A DNA stretch of 64,000 nucleotides from Russula earlei (GCA_025769875.1 JAGFNK010000067.1:94673-158672), one strand, 5' to 3'; counted from the first letter of the stretch, positions 11,513 through 23,865 are shown. Numbers and translations: made by a program. The notes: generated from the letters alone by a model not told the origin.

Positions 11513-12304
11513 CTACTTCGCTTGAGCGATCGTTCCGCAAGCACCGCACCGCCGACTCTCCCCATCCGTGATCCACCGCTCTATAAGCGGTTTGAGCTGT
11601 GTCCCCAGGTCCGTCACATGAAAGGACTCCTCGCGTATGACGGTCGGCTCCTCGTGTATTGGATCACGGCAGTACCAGCGCAAGCGATCTTTGTTTTCGT
11701 ATTTTATTTTCCGGTTATACGAGCACCGACGACGTCTGATCAAAAATCGCCGCGACCCCCATGGCAGCCCCCCGGGGCTGGGGTGAATGACACATACCGA
11801 TGGACGTTTCGGGCCTCACCCGTTCAATCACGATTCCAACCGTGTCCGCGAATCGCACGGGGTTGTGCGGGGTGTTGCCTGCGGCGCGATGACGCATAAG
11901 ACGTAAAGCGGAGATAGATAAACAAATTTGTGGTTGCTGCGTGAGTGAGCACCGCCCGCACCGCGAGCGTGCACGCACCTGGGAGTAAAAACATCTCGCC
12001 CTCCTTGATCCCAATCTCACGAAACGTGTCGTCGTCCACGACACGGAGGAGCATGTCGCCTTTGTATTGGTAGAACCATTCCTGTTCCGAGATCTAGGGA
12101 TGAGGTCCGAAGTATCCGAGAAGGAGACGTTTGAGCCACCTCGGTTTCGTTGACGTGATAATCGGCGCGAGAGTTTGGCCCTCCGACGGCCATGACTATA
12201 AAGTCCGTACCTGAGTAGAGACAAAAGTTGTTCACCGGTGGTTTCAGTCGATCAGAATTCTCCTCGAGCCAACGGGGAAGATCGAGTGGAGGTGAGATGG
12301 GCAT
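11513..12304 (-). CDS. BNA1: 3-hydroxyanthranilate 3,4-dioxygenase
   Basis: Four exons (12140-12304, 11979-12081, 11798-11878, 11513-11688) give an intact protein of 174 aa. It opens the ring of 3-hydroxyanthranilate with O2, the step before quinolinate in NAD+ synthesis from tryptophan, in the cytosol. Landmarks are [30 protein letters not shown], the cupin iron ligands in [17 protein letters not shown] (His, Glu) and [12 protein letters not shown] (His), GEMFLLPG, and [18 protein letters not shown]. The C-terminal CGAC pair with the upstream WYC recalls the zinc/rubredoxin-like site of fungal and bacterial members. All introns (58, 100, 109 bp) have GT-AG ends and phases agree. An in-frame upstream ATG at 12,364 exists, but 12,304 matches the usual family start. 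Confidence 0.95.
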
Positions 12305-12427
12305 GGTCAGTCTTGGTGGTCCTTGATGTGCAAGATATTCCAGCGCTGGACTGAATGAGGTCATGTCGCATGATCCATAATAATCTTATCAATCATGACG
12401 TTCGGATCACAGCCACCCCATTTTCAT

Positions 12428-14886
12428 TTACCAGTCCTCAATGTCATCATCCTCTAGGTATCCGCAACCTGTAACCTGCTCAGGCCACTCAACGCTCGTA
12501 TGCGCCCGACTACCCTCCCCTTCTTCATGGTCAACAGTCCTACGCTCGCCATCATCTCCTTCATTAATGACCTCTGGTCCCACAAAGTCCTGCCCAAACA
12601 CGAGCTCTGAGAAGGCATGGTGCCCATGCGGTGCATGGCGGCCCATTCCGCGTAACACACCTCCCAACTCAGTTACAACTGCAACTCGCGACCGAATTCC
12701 GGCCTGTACGACGTCAGCGCTCGGTGGCTATGGAAGAGACTGGGTTGACTACGCACACCGGAAAGCCAAGATGAGACATGCTCCAAAGCATCCCGCGCGA
12801 CCTGTTCTCGCTGGCGTGCACCGAAGAATTCCGGCTTATAGAATTGCTGTCCCGTGCGTGGAACAGGACTAGGAAGGGAATGTAGCGTCCCAAGCGCTTG
12901 TATGTGGAACGCATGAGGGTTCACGTCGTACCACTGTCCCCTTTCTAAGTATTCACGAAAGGCGTCCGAGAAAAGCAGGTGCCCACATTTTCGGATCCAT
13001 GAGCATCTGCCCAACTGAGGTTATCGATCAGCAGGCTGCATTGTTCGAGGCTGGAACAGAATTGGGTGTAATTTTGGTGAATATAGAGCCCAAAAAGCGA
13101 TGGGTCAATCGGGGTAGACGCATACAACATCTGCACGGGTGAAGTAAGTCATCGAGTCGCCTTCGTACGGAGAATCACGCACATCGACGTTTACCCGACT
13201 AGTTCGTCGTTCCTCTGTGGCCAGCCAAGGGGGTAACCCGGGCGGATCCTCCAGAGACCGATCGATCGCCCGTTCCCGTGCAACGTCTTTCGCGGAAGCA
13301 GATCGGGAAGGAGGATCACCCTTCCCTGCGTAGATATTAGAGTTCGTGTGACATGGAAACATGGAAGAGAACAGACGTTTGTTGTACATTATCTTGCCCA
13401 TCAGATGAAAGAGCAATAACGCGTCTTCCCTCTGACTCGCGGATACGATAGACCCAACGCTGGGAGATGCTACATTAGGAATCAAGACGGTCATTCGTCA
13501 GCCTATAAATTACTCATGTCATTTTACCTGTCTTTTTCCGTGATGTGGGACGTGCACAACTAAATTCTAACGTCATGATCGCGCTGCGCACATCTCCTCC
13601 AGCACCTTCGACAATCGAATGCAACGTATTCGGTGAAAGGCGCACGTTGGTCAACGTTGCCACGCGCTTCACCGCAGAAGTGAGTAATGTGGGTGCTATC
13701 GGATTGAACCTATGCGCACCTGTCGGCCCCCATGAGAAACAACGCAAAGTGGCAGAGATGAACAGACCTGATTTCCGACAGGAGAAATGTGGATGACAGC
13801 CCCAGTGGGATCACCGTGCGGGCGTCGATGACCTGATCACGACTCCGTTCGCCATTAGAATCTCCCTCGGCACGCGCACCGGCATCGCTGATGACAAGCA
13901 CAAGAGGGGCAACGTCCCATTCGCGTTCTACGTGAGCCCGGAGCGCATCGTGAAAGCGAGAGCGGACGGCGGGATGCAGGATGTTGGGGAGATCCTCAAC
14001 GAGCACAAGCTTCCGTCGCGTAGACGTGAACACTGACGTGTATGCACCAGCACGCGTTAAGAAATTCGCAAAGGCATCGGCTACGCCAATTCAACACAAA
14101 GGAAAGGAGAAAGGAATCCCCCAGACGTACAAGTTGACCGCTCGTCCGCAAAGGCAGAATATTGGGTCGTAGTCACAACGTTTTTGTATTCCACGATTTC
14201 AAAGTCCATCTCTCGAGCCAGCACGTGCAGGGTTGCCGTCTTTGCAGAACCGGCAGGACCGGTGAGGACGAGCAGGCGCTGGGCATCATGGGCCAACTAG
14301 GTGTCGAGCGCAAAAAAAGTAAAAGGAGAAACCTACGCGGTGCTTCGACGAGCGGCCTTTCCCACTAAAGGCCTCCACTAACCACCGATGAACGTCATCG
14401 ACTTTGCGCTTGTGCACCGCTAGGTCTTGAAAAGACTGCGGCCCGTATTTATCCACCCAGAGGCAGTCGTCTTGAGGAGAAACCGATCAGCTTGAAGTAC
14501 GCTGGTGGGGAAACTGCGACGTGCCTAAGCATTCCTCGTGCACACCACTGGTGGCCTTTCCCTTTCCCTTGGCGTCCCCAACTATTCCTGGTACGAGGGG
14601 AACCGAGAGAGGCTTACTGACAAGGGTGAGAGGTGGGCGCGGAGGTGGCTATGGGCGTCAGTCCGAGTTAGTAGATTGCGATCCTTCCGGGTCCATACAT
14701 GTAAGATCTCACGGATAGAACAGTGGTATCTTTGGCAGACTTGAGCTTCTTCGAGGGAGGGAGGGAGTCAACTTTCAGTGTACTTTTATGCTTGATTCTG
14801 GAAGCTGGCTTCAGAGGCATTCTGTTCTGTCTGGGAGGGCCCCCCGTTGTTGTGGACGCGGACGCGTTTACTCGTGCATTCTCCAT
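12428..14886 (-). CDS. RAD17: Rad17/Rad24 checkpoint clamp-loader ATPase
   Basis: A multi-exon minus-strand gene. In order one sees a basic N-terminus, WVDKYGPQSFQDLAVHKRKV, a P-loop in LLVLTGPAGSAKTAT, DAFANFLTRAG, a Walker-B-like KLVLVEDLPNIL, LVLVISDAGAR, RFNPIAPTLLTSAVKR, GGDVRSAIMTLEF, DALLLFHLMGKIMYNKR, MLYASTPIDPSLFGLYIHQN and a C-terminal LEDDDIEDW. With Rfc2-5, Rad17 loads the 9-1-1 clamp at damaged DNA in the nucleus and triggers checkpoint signalling. Clear introns include 14471-14545 (hides a TGA), one after SSKHR, and one that removes the segment before MLYASTPID. The N-terminal exon junction and the one near 12,950-12,995 are not settled by hand. BNA1 starts 123 bp downstream on the same strand. 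Confidence 0.88.
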
Positions 14887-14999
14887 TCACGTGATCCCTG
14901 CTCCAATTTGATTAATACAATCGCTAACATTCTACATCTACACAAGATATTGTATCCAATAATAATGTAAGCAGCACTGCCCAAAGACCACAACTCTAC
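14887..14999. other. Short spacer between UBA2 and RAD17
   Basis: Only 113 bp separate the UBA2 stop from the RAD17 start, both on the minus strand. It must hold the RAD17 promoter and the UBA2 3' end. It is AT-rich compared with its neighbours, with no clear motif. Confidence 0.5.
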
Positions 15000-17622
15000 T
15001 CAGTCAACCACGACGATATCGATGTCTTCGTCCATCCGTCCAGGTTGGTCCAACAAAACCAATCCGTCCTCTTCAAGACGCCTGGCTTTACTCGGAGAAT
15101 GGTTGGGGAGAATGGTCGCTATTCGAGCACGCTTCGTTGGTTGCGACTCGTCCACACCGTCTGGGACTGGCCGCTTCTGAGCGCGTTGAGGCGTTGATGA
15201 TTGTGGTGAGGTTTCGGGAAGGATGGGCTTCACCCTTTTCGCTGGATTTGGGAGGGGACTGGGGAGTATCATGGCAGGGCCGTCGACTGGATGATTGGGC
15301 CTAACACATTACCGACAGTAGTTGAGCTTCAGTGAGCGAAAGAGTGACAAAGCGACTCACGGGAGAGCGCAGATGGCGAGAGTGATGGTTTCTAATTCGC
15401 CATCTTCGTCTGCTATGCTGAGAAATTTCCCCTTCGTCACATCGAGGCTCTCGAGCGTTCGATCAAGGTTGTCATCGAATTCCGGGTCGCTGAGCATGCG
15501 CTTATCTTCGTACGTACTGACCTCTCGATCGGATCCGTTCAGGATGTTTTTAAGAACTTCAGAGAGGGTCACACGGGATGGGTCACAATGGAATACGGCA
15601 TAGGCATCGCGGCAAATACCGCAATGGGGGTTTGGCAGCGAGAGCTTTATGGCGCTCAGAGGGGCGGATGGCTTGAATTGTGCGTGAATGTTGCGTAAGG
15701 AACCAAACGCGGCACGCAACAGGTGCAGAGCTTGTAGCACAATCAAACCGGAAATAATCGCATTGGTCGTTGCGATTGCAGGTATTATGTTTCCTGCCAT
15801 TTCTAAAGATGTCCGTGTCCATGAACGTGCCAATGCCAAGACTGAGACGCTGTCGGTCGCACCTTTGACTTCCCAGCGGCTCTTGCCGGGAATTCCGTAA
15901 GCTGTAGAGCGCAGATTCGCCGCAGCGGTGACGAAATCTAGTGCATCGCCATCGTCCTTGTCAAATGATATGGTCTCCTCGTTGCCAGATTTGAGGCGCG
16001 CTGCAAGACGCTCCGAGCTTTGACCCGGTTACATAAGTGCATGAGTGAAGGGGAGGGAAAAGACCAACCTTGAGACAAACAGTACTAAATTCTCTTGAAG
16101 CGACAGGGAACGCTGGTCTTTCAACCCTTGACCAGACTTGGGTGCAGACCCTTTTGGAGTTGAGGTTGCGCCACGACCGTCATTGCTGGCAGCGTTTCCA
16201 TTCAGATGCGCAGTGATGCTACAATCCCCGTTCGCAGGGCGTAGAACGACATCAGCGGAGAGGTCAACGGCGCTGACCGCCTGCCTGCGTAAGACAAACT
16301 GATTGCTTTGAATGAGGTCGAAGTCCAGAGGAACTGGTCTGTCTCGGAAGCGCCACATATCCTCCATAGAGAGGAGGTTGAGGATGTCGTTGTAGAACAC
16401 CTAAAAGTAGGACAATAAGACTTCTCAGCTGCGCTGTGTAAGAATAAGCGCACCTTCTGAAACACGGCTCTCGCAGCGGAGAATCGACTTTCCTCTGAAC
16501 GCAGCGCAGCTCGCACGGACTTGAATGCCTGAGCTTCCCTCCGCAGATTTGCAATCTCTTGTGCTGGGAGAAACGCGGGTCCAATGTCAACGTCCAAGGC
16601 AATGCGCGTCGAAAGGACGCAGAGGTGGCAGGACGGCTCACCGTTCTCACCCTGTGTTTCAGCCTCGTCCAGTTCATCTGTCGAATCCTCGTCTATGCCA
16701 AAAAGCTGCCTATCTCGTGTGAGTCCGGGCGAGCGCGCCACATTAGGTCGCTTGGGGAGGAGCGAAGGTTGGCAGGCTTACGGCATCAAGTAGCTTTTCG
16801 CCCAAACAATGCAGTGTATCGGCTGAGTCGGAGTAGATCGTATGGTGCATACCGGAAAGGTCTTTGGAGTCGGTTTAGGGACGCAATCAAAGCATTCGGT
16901 ACGATCCTGCCAGCGCGAGATTGGGTCACGGGCACGCCAGGTTTCATCCCAGGATGGACGGTGCATACCTTCAGCAAAGGTTGCACTTGTCCAAGGTAAC
17001 CCGCTGTCCCAGACTCCACCAAAGGTATATTTCCGGCCATGCACATCTTATTCACGTGTCGTCGAGCATCTGATGGGCCAACGCGTGAGTATCCACTTGG
17101 AAAGCTCCGAAGTGCAACGCACCCAAGTTGTCTAACGCGTTCAAAACAATGTCAAAGCGTCGAAACCATTCCAAGTCAAATTGAGATTCCTTGATGTTTC
17201 CGTGAATGGGCGTGATGTGAACATTAGGGTTAAATGCGGACGCAGTGCGCGCAGCAACCTGGAGGAAACGCGTCGGCCGGGACTAGAAGATAGAGTGGCG
17301 AGGAAGAGCATACCAAAGCTTTACTCTGCTTCACGTCCTTTTTTCTGAATAAGAATTGACGGTTCAAGTTGGAAAGGTCGATGGTGTCGAGATCGAGCAA
17401 GGTGATGTGCCCGAATCCGGTAAGTACGGCATTCTTAACTGCAACAGCTCAATCGTCGGTCGTTAGGAAGAACGGGATAGCCATACGAAGTTCGCAACCG
17501 ATTCCACCGGCTCCCACTATGAGGACCTTCATGTTGGGTAGTCGGTCGTGCAACTTGGGACCGAGGATAGCCCGAGCATGACGGCCTCGGGACTTGGGGG
17601 ATGACAGTTTGGAAGGAGCCAT
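15000..17622 (-). CDS. UBA2: SUMO-activating enzyme subunit 2 (E1 catalytic subunit)
   Basis: The start at 17,622 gives [19 protein letters not shown], then the nucleotide-binding fold [14 protein letters not shown] and [20 protein letters not shown]. Later exons give [40 protein letters not shown], and the catalytic-cysteine segment [19 protein letters not shown]. These are followed by [56 protein letters not shown] and a ubiquitin-like C-terminal domain. CFDC and CGIC pairs likely bind zinc. The tail is basic and then acidic ([10 protein letters not shown]), resembling a nuclear signal and SUMO-interacting end. With Aos1 the enzyme adenylates SUMO and passes it to Ubc9. At least eight exons are needed; exon 1 is 17487-17622, and the phases I checked agree. 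The gene looks intact. Confidence 0.92.
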
Positions 17623-17934
17623 GAGCCACGGCTACAAGGATACACTCTGCCTGTCAGTGCCGTAGAGGATGATTGGAAGAGGGGAAGATGACAGGCGTCC
17701 AAGGCCTTTGGTTCGAAGTAAAGCGCTAGGCTGAGCAACTCGATTCGAGCTGTTCGAGCCGAGCCGAAGATGTCACGGCTCGCGTTTGGTCACACGGTGT
17801 TACATCAAATCATACATGCACGCAGGTCTGATACGAATGCACGCAGGTCTGATACGACTAATACACTTGGTGCTTACCGACCCATTTCAGCTTCGAAACT
17901 CGACGGCTCCCCTGCCAATTTCAGATACTTCCTT
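17623..17934. other. Spacer between UBA2 and the zinc-finger gene
   Basis: About 310 bp upstream of UBA2 with no ORF of note. It holds a 21-bp tandem duplication (listed separately) and should contain the UBA2 promoter. Confidence 0.5.
17816..17857. repeat. Perfect 21-bp tandem duplication
   Basis: The 21-bp unit, which contains GCACGCAGGTCTGATACGA, occurs at 17,816-17,836 and again without change at 17,837-17,857. It lies about 200 bp upstream of the UBA2 start codon, so it may lie in its promoter. Confidence 0.85.
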
Positions 17935-18905
17935 CTAACTTGTGGCTAGGAAAACAGATTCCTTGACGAGGTAACTTACGCGTCTGTACATGATAAGTTC
18001 TTTGACCTTCACTCCATTACGGGATCGCGATGTGGCGTCTGACCGAATGGAACGGCCTCCCAACATTGGCGTTAAGGGCGGGTTGCACGTGCAACGACGA
18101 CAGTGCTTGTGATTGGAAGATGTCATGGCACCATTTATGGCGACGCGAGGAAGGCGGGTGCGTGCAAATGAGACCGGAAACCGAGATGTGCCGTATCCGT
18201 CGAGCGGTCGCTCGATCAATTCGACCGATTGTTCTGTAATGGTTGCCGGGGTAGGTGTATGATCATCATCTTGCCATGTATCCAATTCGTCCATTGCTCC
18301 AGAAGCCTGGCGATTCGAATCCAGCGGCAAGAAGCAGGGGCACCCCGAATCTGTCACGGATGCCGAAGGTGTGTCGACAATGCTTTGATTGTCCTGTTTG
18401 TCCCTTCGGTTCCCGGTCATTTTCATGTGCCTGTCCTTCGCGGCGGTCGACTTCGTCTGGTAGCCGTGCTTTCTCTGCCGATGACGAAGCAATGCACTTT
18501 TGTCAGATGTAGAGTAGTTACATGTTGAGTCATCGGGGCAGTGAAGCCGCTGTCCAGTGCTGCATGCGAAAATGAGCCGTAAGCGCGTGTCAAGGGTGAT
18601 ATTGAAATGAAGGAACTCTTTACACACTGCTTTCGAATGTGATTCCTAAGATTCGAACGCTGCATACTTCCATAATCGCAACCTGGTTCCGGACACCAAT
18701 GCATCCTACAGACTCGGACGATGGTGAGCGGCGCAATTCGGACCTCGCTACATGACGTAGGCTTTCGTTCCTCACCATCGATCGGGTTTGGGGTCGTGAA
18801 GTCGTTTGTGTCGTGGCATGTCAGACTGGCGTGCGAGCCGCTTGCCACAGATGTCGCACGTCGCAAGTGAGCTGCCTCGCCTCGAAGACTGAACATGCCA
18901 CACAT
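17935..18905 (-). CDS. C2H2 zinc-finger protein, three fingers
   Basis: Three fingers are assembled from minus-strand exons. Finger 1 is CDICGKRLARQSDMPRHKRL-H near 18,795-18,860. Finger 2 is CPEPGCDYGSMQRSNLRNHI, completed across an intron to H. Finger 3 is CPDDSTCNYSTSDKSALLRH followed by RQRKHGYQ. The intron between fingers 1 and 2 is GTGAGG to GTAG and joins as DRW-MHWC. The intron between 2 and 3 is GTGTGT to GCAG and joins as KHTGQRLHC, a normal C2H2 linker. The closely spaced fingers suggest a sequence-specific DNA-binding regulator in the nucleus; the target is unknown. The remainder is low-complexity. The start is not fixed: an upstream exon ending near 18,950 is possible. The stop at 17,935 is the simplest reading. 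Confidence 0.7.
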
Positions 18906-19974
18906 CTGTTAGCAACAAAGTCCCTGCCAGTGGAGGCTGCCGTGCTTACCGTGGCTTTACGTGTCTTCTCTGGAAACATATGAAACAAGTGTCGTCTTGT
19001 TTAAGTTTCAAAAAAAAAAAAAAACAAAGAGCGAAGGAGCGAGGTAGTAAATAATCCACAGAAAGACGTTAACGAATGACTGAGCGCGGGTCGAGGAGAG
19101 GAGAGAGAGGGGAACCAGGGAAAAGAAACCCTGGCAGTATCATATTTTATGTGTTTCGCCACTCCTCGGCATCGCATGCTTTTTGTCACTGAACGGGGTT
19201 TAAACCAAAAGCGAGAATGTCGGCTGACCAAGAGGAGGGAGGGAGGGTTATTTACTGTCAGCAGGACACACGACGTGTATCAGTGCTGAGTTCCAAGAGG
19301 ATGCTTTTTTACAAAGAAGGATAAGTCCGCCCGGGAGGTGTGTCTATTCCGGTGGCGCGGTGGCGCGCCGCGTGCCGGGTCAAAGCGGATGCATGCACTG
19401 CGGGAGACTCGGCGAAGCGAGCATCGACAGTCACCAACATGCTACTATCCCACCCAAGAGCTAAGAATCGATCTCGAGCCGAATCCATCGCGATCTCATC
19501 GACCGCGGAGCAGAAGTGGGATTTCAGGTGTCTGTAGTGAAGGGCACGCATGATGGGTTTCATAGTTGATCATTAACTCGGATGCCAGTGTCAGCGCCGG
19601 GGATCGTACAATGATTCTCGCACAGATTTGGAAGGGGAATCGAAGTTTGAAGAATTTGGCCTTCAGAGTTTTTAACGTCCAAAGCCATCTTGCGCTCGAA
19701 CGATAGAAGCACTCCGACAGAAGGGAGACACGTAAGGCTCCCCACAATAACTTTTTACACATGATATAGGGACGTACCACCCTGACCGCCGGCTACCTGT
19801 TGGCAGGGGACAGTGTCACGTCTCAGGAAGAACAAACCGAGTGAAGCCACTTGATATTTCAAGAGTAGGTACCCATTGAATGGTCGCGATGATGAAACGG
19901 GCAAATCTGCATAACCATACCCCGCAAACTAAAACAACCCCAGGTGTGATGCAGGCCCAGAGTCCCTCAGCCAC
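18906..19974. other. Intergenic region without a recognised gene
   Basis: No recognisable protein. A run of about 15 A lies near 19,010, with purine-rich sequence beyond it. Two minus-strand open frames (19,309-19,563 and 19,496-19,780) overlap and show no known domain. They could be parts of an unrecognised small gene, but I cannot support one. Confidence 0.45.
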
Positions 19975-21706
19975 TTAAAATAGCCCCGCAAGGTCCGCAA
20001 ACGGATCTTTCCTTTGTGGCGTAGAGGCCTGCGAGATGGGTGGCAGGGGTGCGGCTTGAGGAGCTAAAGCCTGCTGCAGGGTATTTGTGGCGGTTAGTTT
20101 ACTTGACGCAGATGCTCTTGCGGTCCCCAGCGGAGAGCTTGTGCCAGGCAATCCCCCACGTCCTAACCCTTGTTGCTGACTTTGAAGTGGCGGAGTACTC
20201 GGTAGTTTGATTTGACCGAATTGGGACTGGGGACGTGATGAGGGTGGTGATGTTCCGGGAGGTGAGGATGAAAATTGGGGAGAAATTGCATAGGTTTGGT
20301 GGTTGATGGAATTTGGCACTAGAGGAGAGATCCCAAAGCCGCCAGAGGGCGCCGCTACTGGAGGGGACGTTGCAGGGATAGAGGTCGAAGACTCGAAGAG
20401 GCCTGCGAGGTCGTCCCCTGGCTTGCTAATCGACCCAGCACCACTGCTTGAACCTAGCTGCGGTGGGGCATCATCGAAATCTATGAGAGAATTTGGTTCG
20501 TTTTTACCCAGAAGTTCCTCCGGAATCGAAGCAGGGGGCGTCTCGCCTCGTTTAAATGCCTCGTACCGTGCAAGAACGCTGTTGATCTGGTCATTCGTTT
20601 GAAGATACGTATCTGAAAGCGAAGTATCAGCGACATTCATCGAAAAGAAATACGCTAATACCAAGTGACTCTGGATCGTCCGACTCTGCGTCAGAGATCC
20701 ACTTCTGGATCTTTGGTCTCGAGTTGAGTAAGATCGTGGCAACTTGCTAGAGGTCACACTCAGCTCTCATACAAAAACGTTGGATCAAAGGCCCATACAT
20801 CATAAACATCTCCCTTGGCAAAGGTTTCCCCACGCTCAGTATCCACGTTATCGAGGATCTCATGTAGTAGGATGACCTTCTGCTCTAATTTATTCAGTTC
20901 GGACAGCGCCTGGGAGCGATAATCTGGCTTGGCTTCCGGATTCGCCCCCGCCAAGGATTTCATGAGTTCCTGCGCAGCAGCGAGGTCCCGTGGGGTGCCT
21001 CTTCGAATGAGCTCCTGGAGCTTGGCTGATTGTGCTTCCCGATCCTCGCTCTCGAGCTCCTCTGCTGACTTGAGGTTCTGAGGGAAAGAGTAAGGGTAGT
21101 GTATGCCGGTGCTTGGACGGGGACGTACAGATACAGACGTAGTTGGAACGGACGGAGTCCGGGGGATGTCACGAAAGCGATAGCCTTTGAACGACAGCAA
21201 GCGATGCATATCGCGGATGTTTCCCAGGTCATCTCGCCAACGTGATTCTGCGCAGATCCCCTCCTTCCAGCCGTGAATAAGCTCGAGGACGCGGGACATG
21301 ACAGGGCCCGGGAAAGGCGGTGGGCGTTCCGGGAATCGTCGGACGAGCTCGTTGAGGAACTCTTTTGTGGAGATCTGAAGGTGGAACGGATATCCGCACA
21401 TTTGGACAAGGGTATCGAGCAATCCGAGGGCGAGGAGCGACACATGCGGATTGCGGTGATTTACGGCTTGTACAATAAGCATCGCAGCCTCTCGCGGACT
21501 GGGCGGGCGCCGACAAGAGTAAGCTTTAACCATTGGAGACATAAGGAGGAAGATATTTACGTATTGGCCTTCTTGCTGTTGATATGCTCTGCAATTTCGA
21601 TGTGGAGGGCATAGTTATTGTCTGGCTGAGCGGCGGTGGTGGCACGAGTGATGAGAAACTCGAGCTGAGAAGCTCTCGGCCAGTTTCCCGGAGGGTTGTT
21701 CCACAT
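19975..21706 (-). CDS. VHS-GAT domain trafficking adaptor (GGA/TOM1-like)
   Basis: The start at 21,706 gives MWNNPPGNWPRASQLEFLIT, then VHS sequence: NNYALHIEIAEHINSKKA, an intron (GTAAAT...AAAG), AAMLIVQAVNHRNPHVSLLA and LDTLVQMCGYPFHLQISTKE. The GAT helices follow: LNKLEQKVILLHEILDNV, then after introns QVATILLNSRPKIQKWISDA and DTYLQTNDQINSVLARYEAF. A long Ser/Pro/Gln tail contains a clathrin-box-like NSLIDFDD and ends in DPFADLAGLF. In family members VHS binds sorting signals and GAT binds Arf or ubiquitin at the trans-Golgi network or endosomes. No gamma-adaptin ear is visible, so it is nearer to TOM1/Lsb5 in layout than to yeast Gga. An in-phase 51-bp intron near 21,080-21,130 is likely. 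An upstream in-frame ATG at 21,760 is an alternative start. Confidence 0.85.
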
Positions 21707-22800
21707 GGTGCAGGATATGGATGGTGAATGTGGCGAAGATGTGTTTTGAATGGTCGACATCCGAGCCTTTCGGATGCAGCGGGCGGCGAAGAGGAGTGAT
21801 GATGCTTTTGGCGTGCGCGCGCCAAAAAAAGCACAAGCGTGTGAACCTTCGCCTATCTACAGCAGCGAGCGTACTTCTTCAAGCTTCAATCACGATGCAA
21901 TCGGGCCAAGTACTCGATAGGCTGATTACACTCCACAAGCTTTCCCAGCATTGCTCCTTGGCCCTCTTTCCCAGCAAAGTATATTCGGTACCGTCATTCT
22001 CGGCACCTACTATACTGGTCAGATCACTTCCCATAATTCCCCAAGCCACTTTCCTTGATCCAGCCGACGAGCTATCTGTTTGGTCTTTCTACCCCGAGAC
22101 TTTACTCATCACCCCTTCGCTATTCATTTTGACAATCCTACCTAGCTACTGCAGAGTTGTCCATCGGGATTGGTCTGGCACTGGTGAAGTGAATTCGCGC
22201 TCATCCTTGTTCCAGCGTGCTCGTTAGCGACGCCCTGGTTTTCGTTGTCTATCCGTTCAATCATGAAACTTGGTAAGCTTTCGTGGGGGACATCACATCC
22301 TGAAGTTACGCAATCACGGGCGACCGTAGCAGTACATTTTGAGAAAAAAAAGGGGGGGCGAATTCATGGACAATGCGGTAGCCTCGGAGCCTCGGATGCT
22401 CGTGTACGAACCCTGACCAGGCAACCAGACAGGTTCTCATACTGGTCTTATTCCTGCCACTGCACACTTGAACAGTTTGTGGATGGTCACGGATTGGAGC
22501 TACGGGATCGTGTCCGCTGTCAAGACCGCTTCCAGTTGGAGCAGCAGATACCGACGATGGTTCTTCGCAGGTACAGTATTCGGTGTCCCAGATCGTTGAT
22601 TGTCGTGTGGAGAAATTGTCTTTTCCCAGAGACGAGCTTGTTATCCGGACTCCCAATAGCCAAGCACGTTGGAGAAACCGACTCTGGGGAAGTCAAGCAT
22701 TCAAGGAAGTACGACCATGGCCCAGATTTGACCACTTGGTCAAGTAGCGAAATTCCTCGCGTGGAGTCGGAGAGAATTCTCATATAGGGCATGGTAACCT
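21707..22800. other. Boundary zone between gene block and transposon block
   Basis: Open frames at 21,721-22,227 and 22,245-22,787 (+) carry hydrophobic and aromatic stretches, for example LITPSLFILTILPSY. A third reading gives WMVTDWSYGIVSAVK near 22,485. They might be a decayed membrane-protein gene. No domain is recognised and stops interrupt every frame, so I do not call a gene. The strand could be plus. Confidence 0.3.
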
Positions 22801-22810
22801 GCATTCTGAG

Positions 22811-23865
22811 TTGACATACCTCAGGTCATTCACACTCTGCCACCTAATCAAACTCTTTCTAAATGACCCCTTCATCACATCTCTCCCCCTTGGGACAAAC
22901 CCTGCCATGGCTGTGCCCACCAAAGAGCTAAATACACTCCAGATAAGGCTTACCAGTTTGGAGTCCACACTTACCCACCTGGTGAAAGCCACAACTAATG
23001 CTAGAAAGGATATCCACACCCTCACTTAAAAACCCTTCCCTGTCCCTAAGGTCAAAGGTGCCAAACTTTTCACCTCCAGTCCTATGCCCACTTACACAGT
23101 AAAGGCTGCCTCACCTCTATGCCATAGCATGGTGTTTGAGGCTGCTGCCCTTTCCTAGCCAGATGATAGGGTCATTCAAAGTTCTCCTTATTTGCCACTC
23201 ATTTGGTTACTTATTGGTTTACTTATTTTGCCACCTTATTTGATAAGTACAACAAGAAGGAGAGCAACAAGTGATGGAAATAAGGATAATGAACTTCCTT
23301 GACCATTATTATTATTTGCCCACTCATTGGCTCACTTCTTGCCTTCCTTAACAGCCACTTATTTTCAAGTTCAAACTCTGGTTGAATCTCACTGAGTGAT
23401 TCACATGACTTGTACTTGTGCACATGCACCTCCCACATGTCCTCCTTTGTTCATCCCCCCCTCCTCTGCATGGTGACTCCAGGCAAAACCCACAAGAATA
23501 CACTGCTGTGAGCCTCTGCTTGCAGGGTTGCAATGGGCCATTTCTGGACCACAATGACTGCACCTAATGCCACCACCTCACCCTACACTGCCACTGCAAG
23601 CAGAGGCTTGCAGGGTGGCAATGGGTCCTGTTTTTGGATGACAATGACAATGCAACAACATGGCACCACCACACTACTGTGCTGCCATGTCACAGCACCA
23701 CCAGCCTGCCTGCAAGCCACTGCTCACAGGGGTAGATGGGCTCTCACCTCATCCCTACACCAGTTCTTGCCTCATCCATGTCACCTGTCATCACCTTCAT
23801 GTTGCCTGCTCCCATCATGCCTGTGGTTCCTGCACATCCAGACATCACCACTCTTGCCCTCCCTG
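22811..23865 (+). mobile_element. CpG-poor, decayed transposon-like sequence
   Basis: The composition switches here to nearly CpG-free DNA like that of the Gypsy element downstream. A short open frame (22,811-23,029) encodes LNTLQIRLTSLESTLTHLVK, a coiled-coil-like segment that could come from a retroelement ORF1 or gag, but no diagnostic motif remains. A partial direct repeat of CTTGCAGGGTTGCAATGGG occurs at about 23,519 and 23,609. Confidence 0.35.

Noticed and set aside
14484..14490. In-frame TGA in RAD17
   Set aside because: It lies inside a good 75-bp intron whose removal restores the conserved frame.
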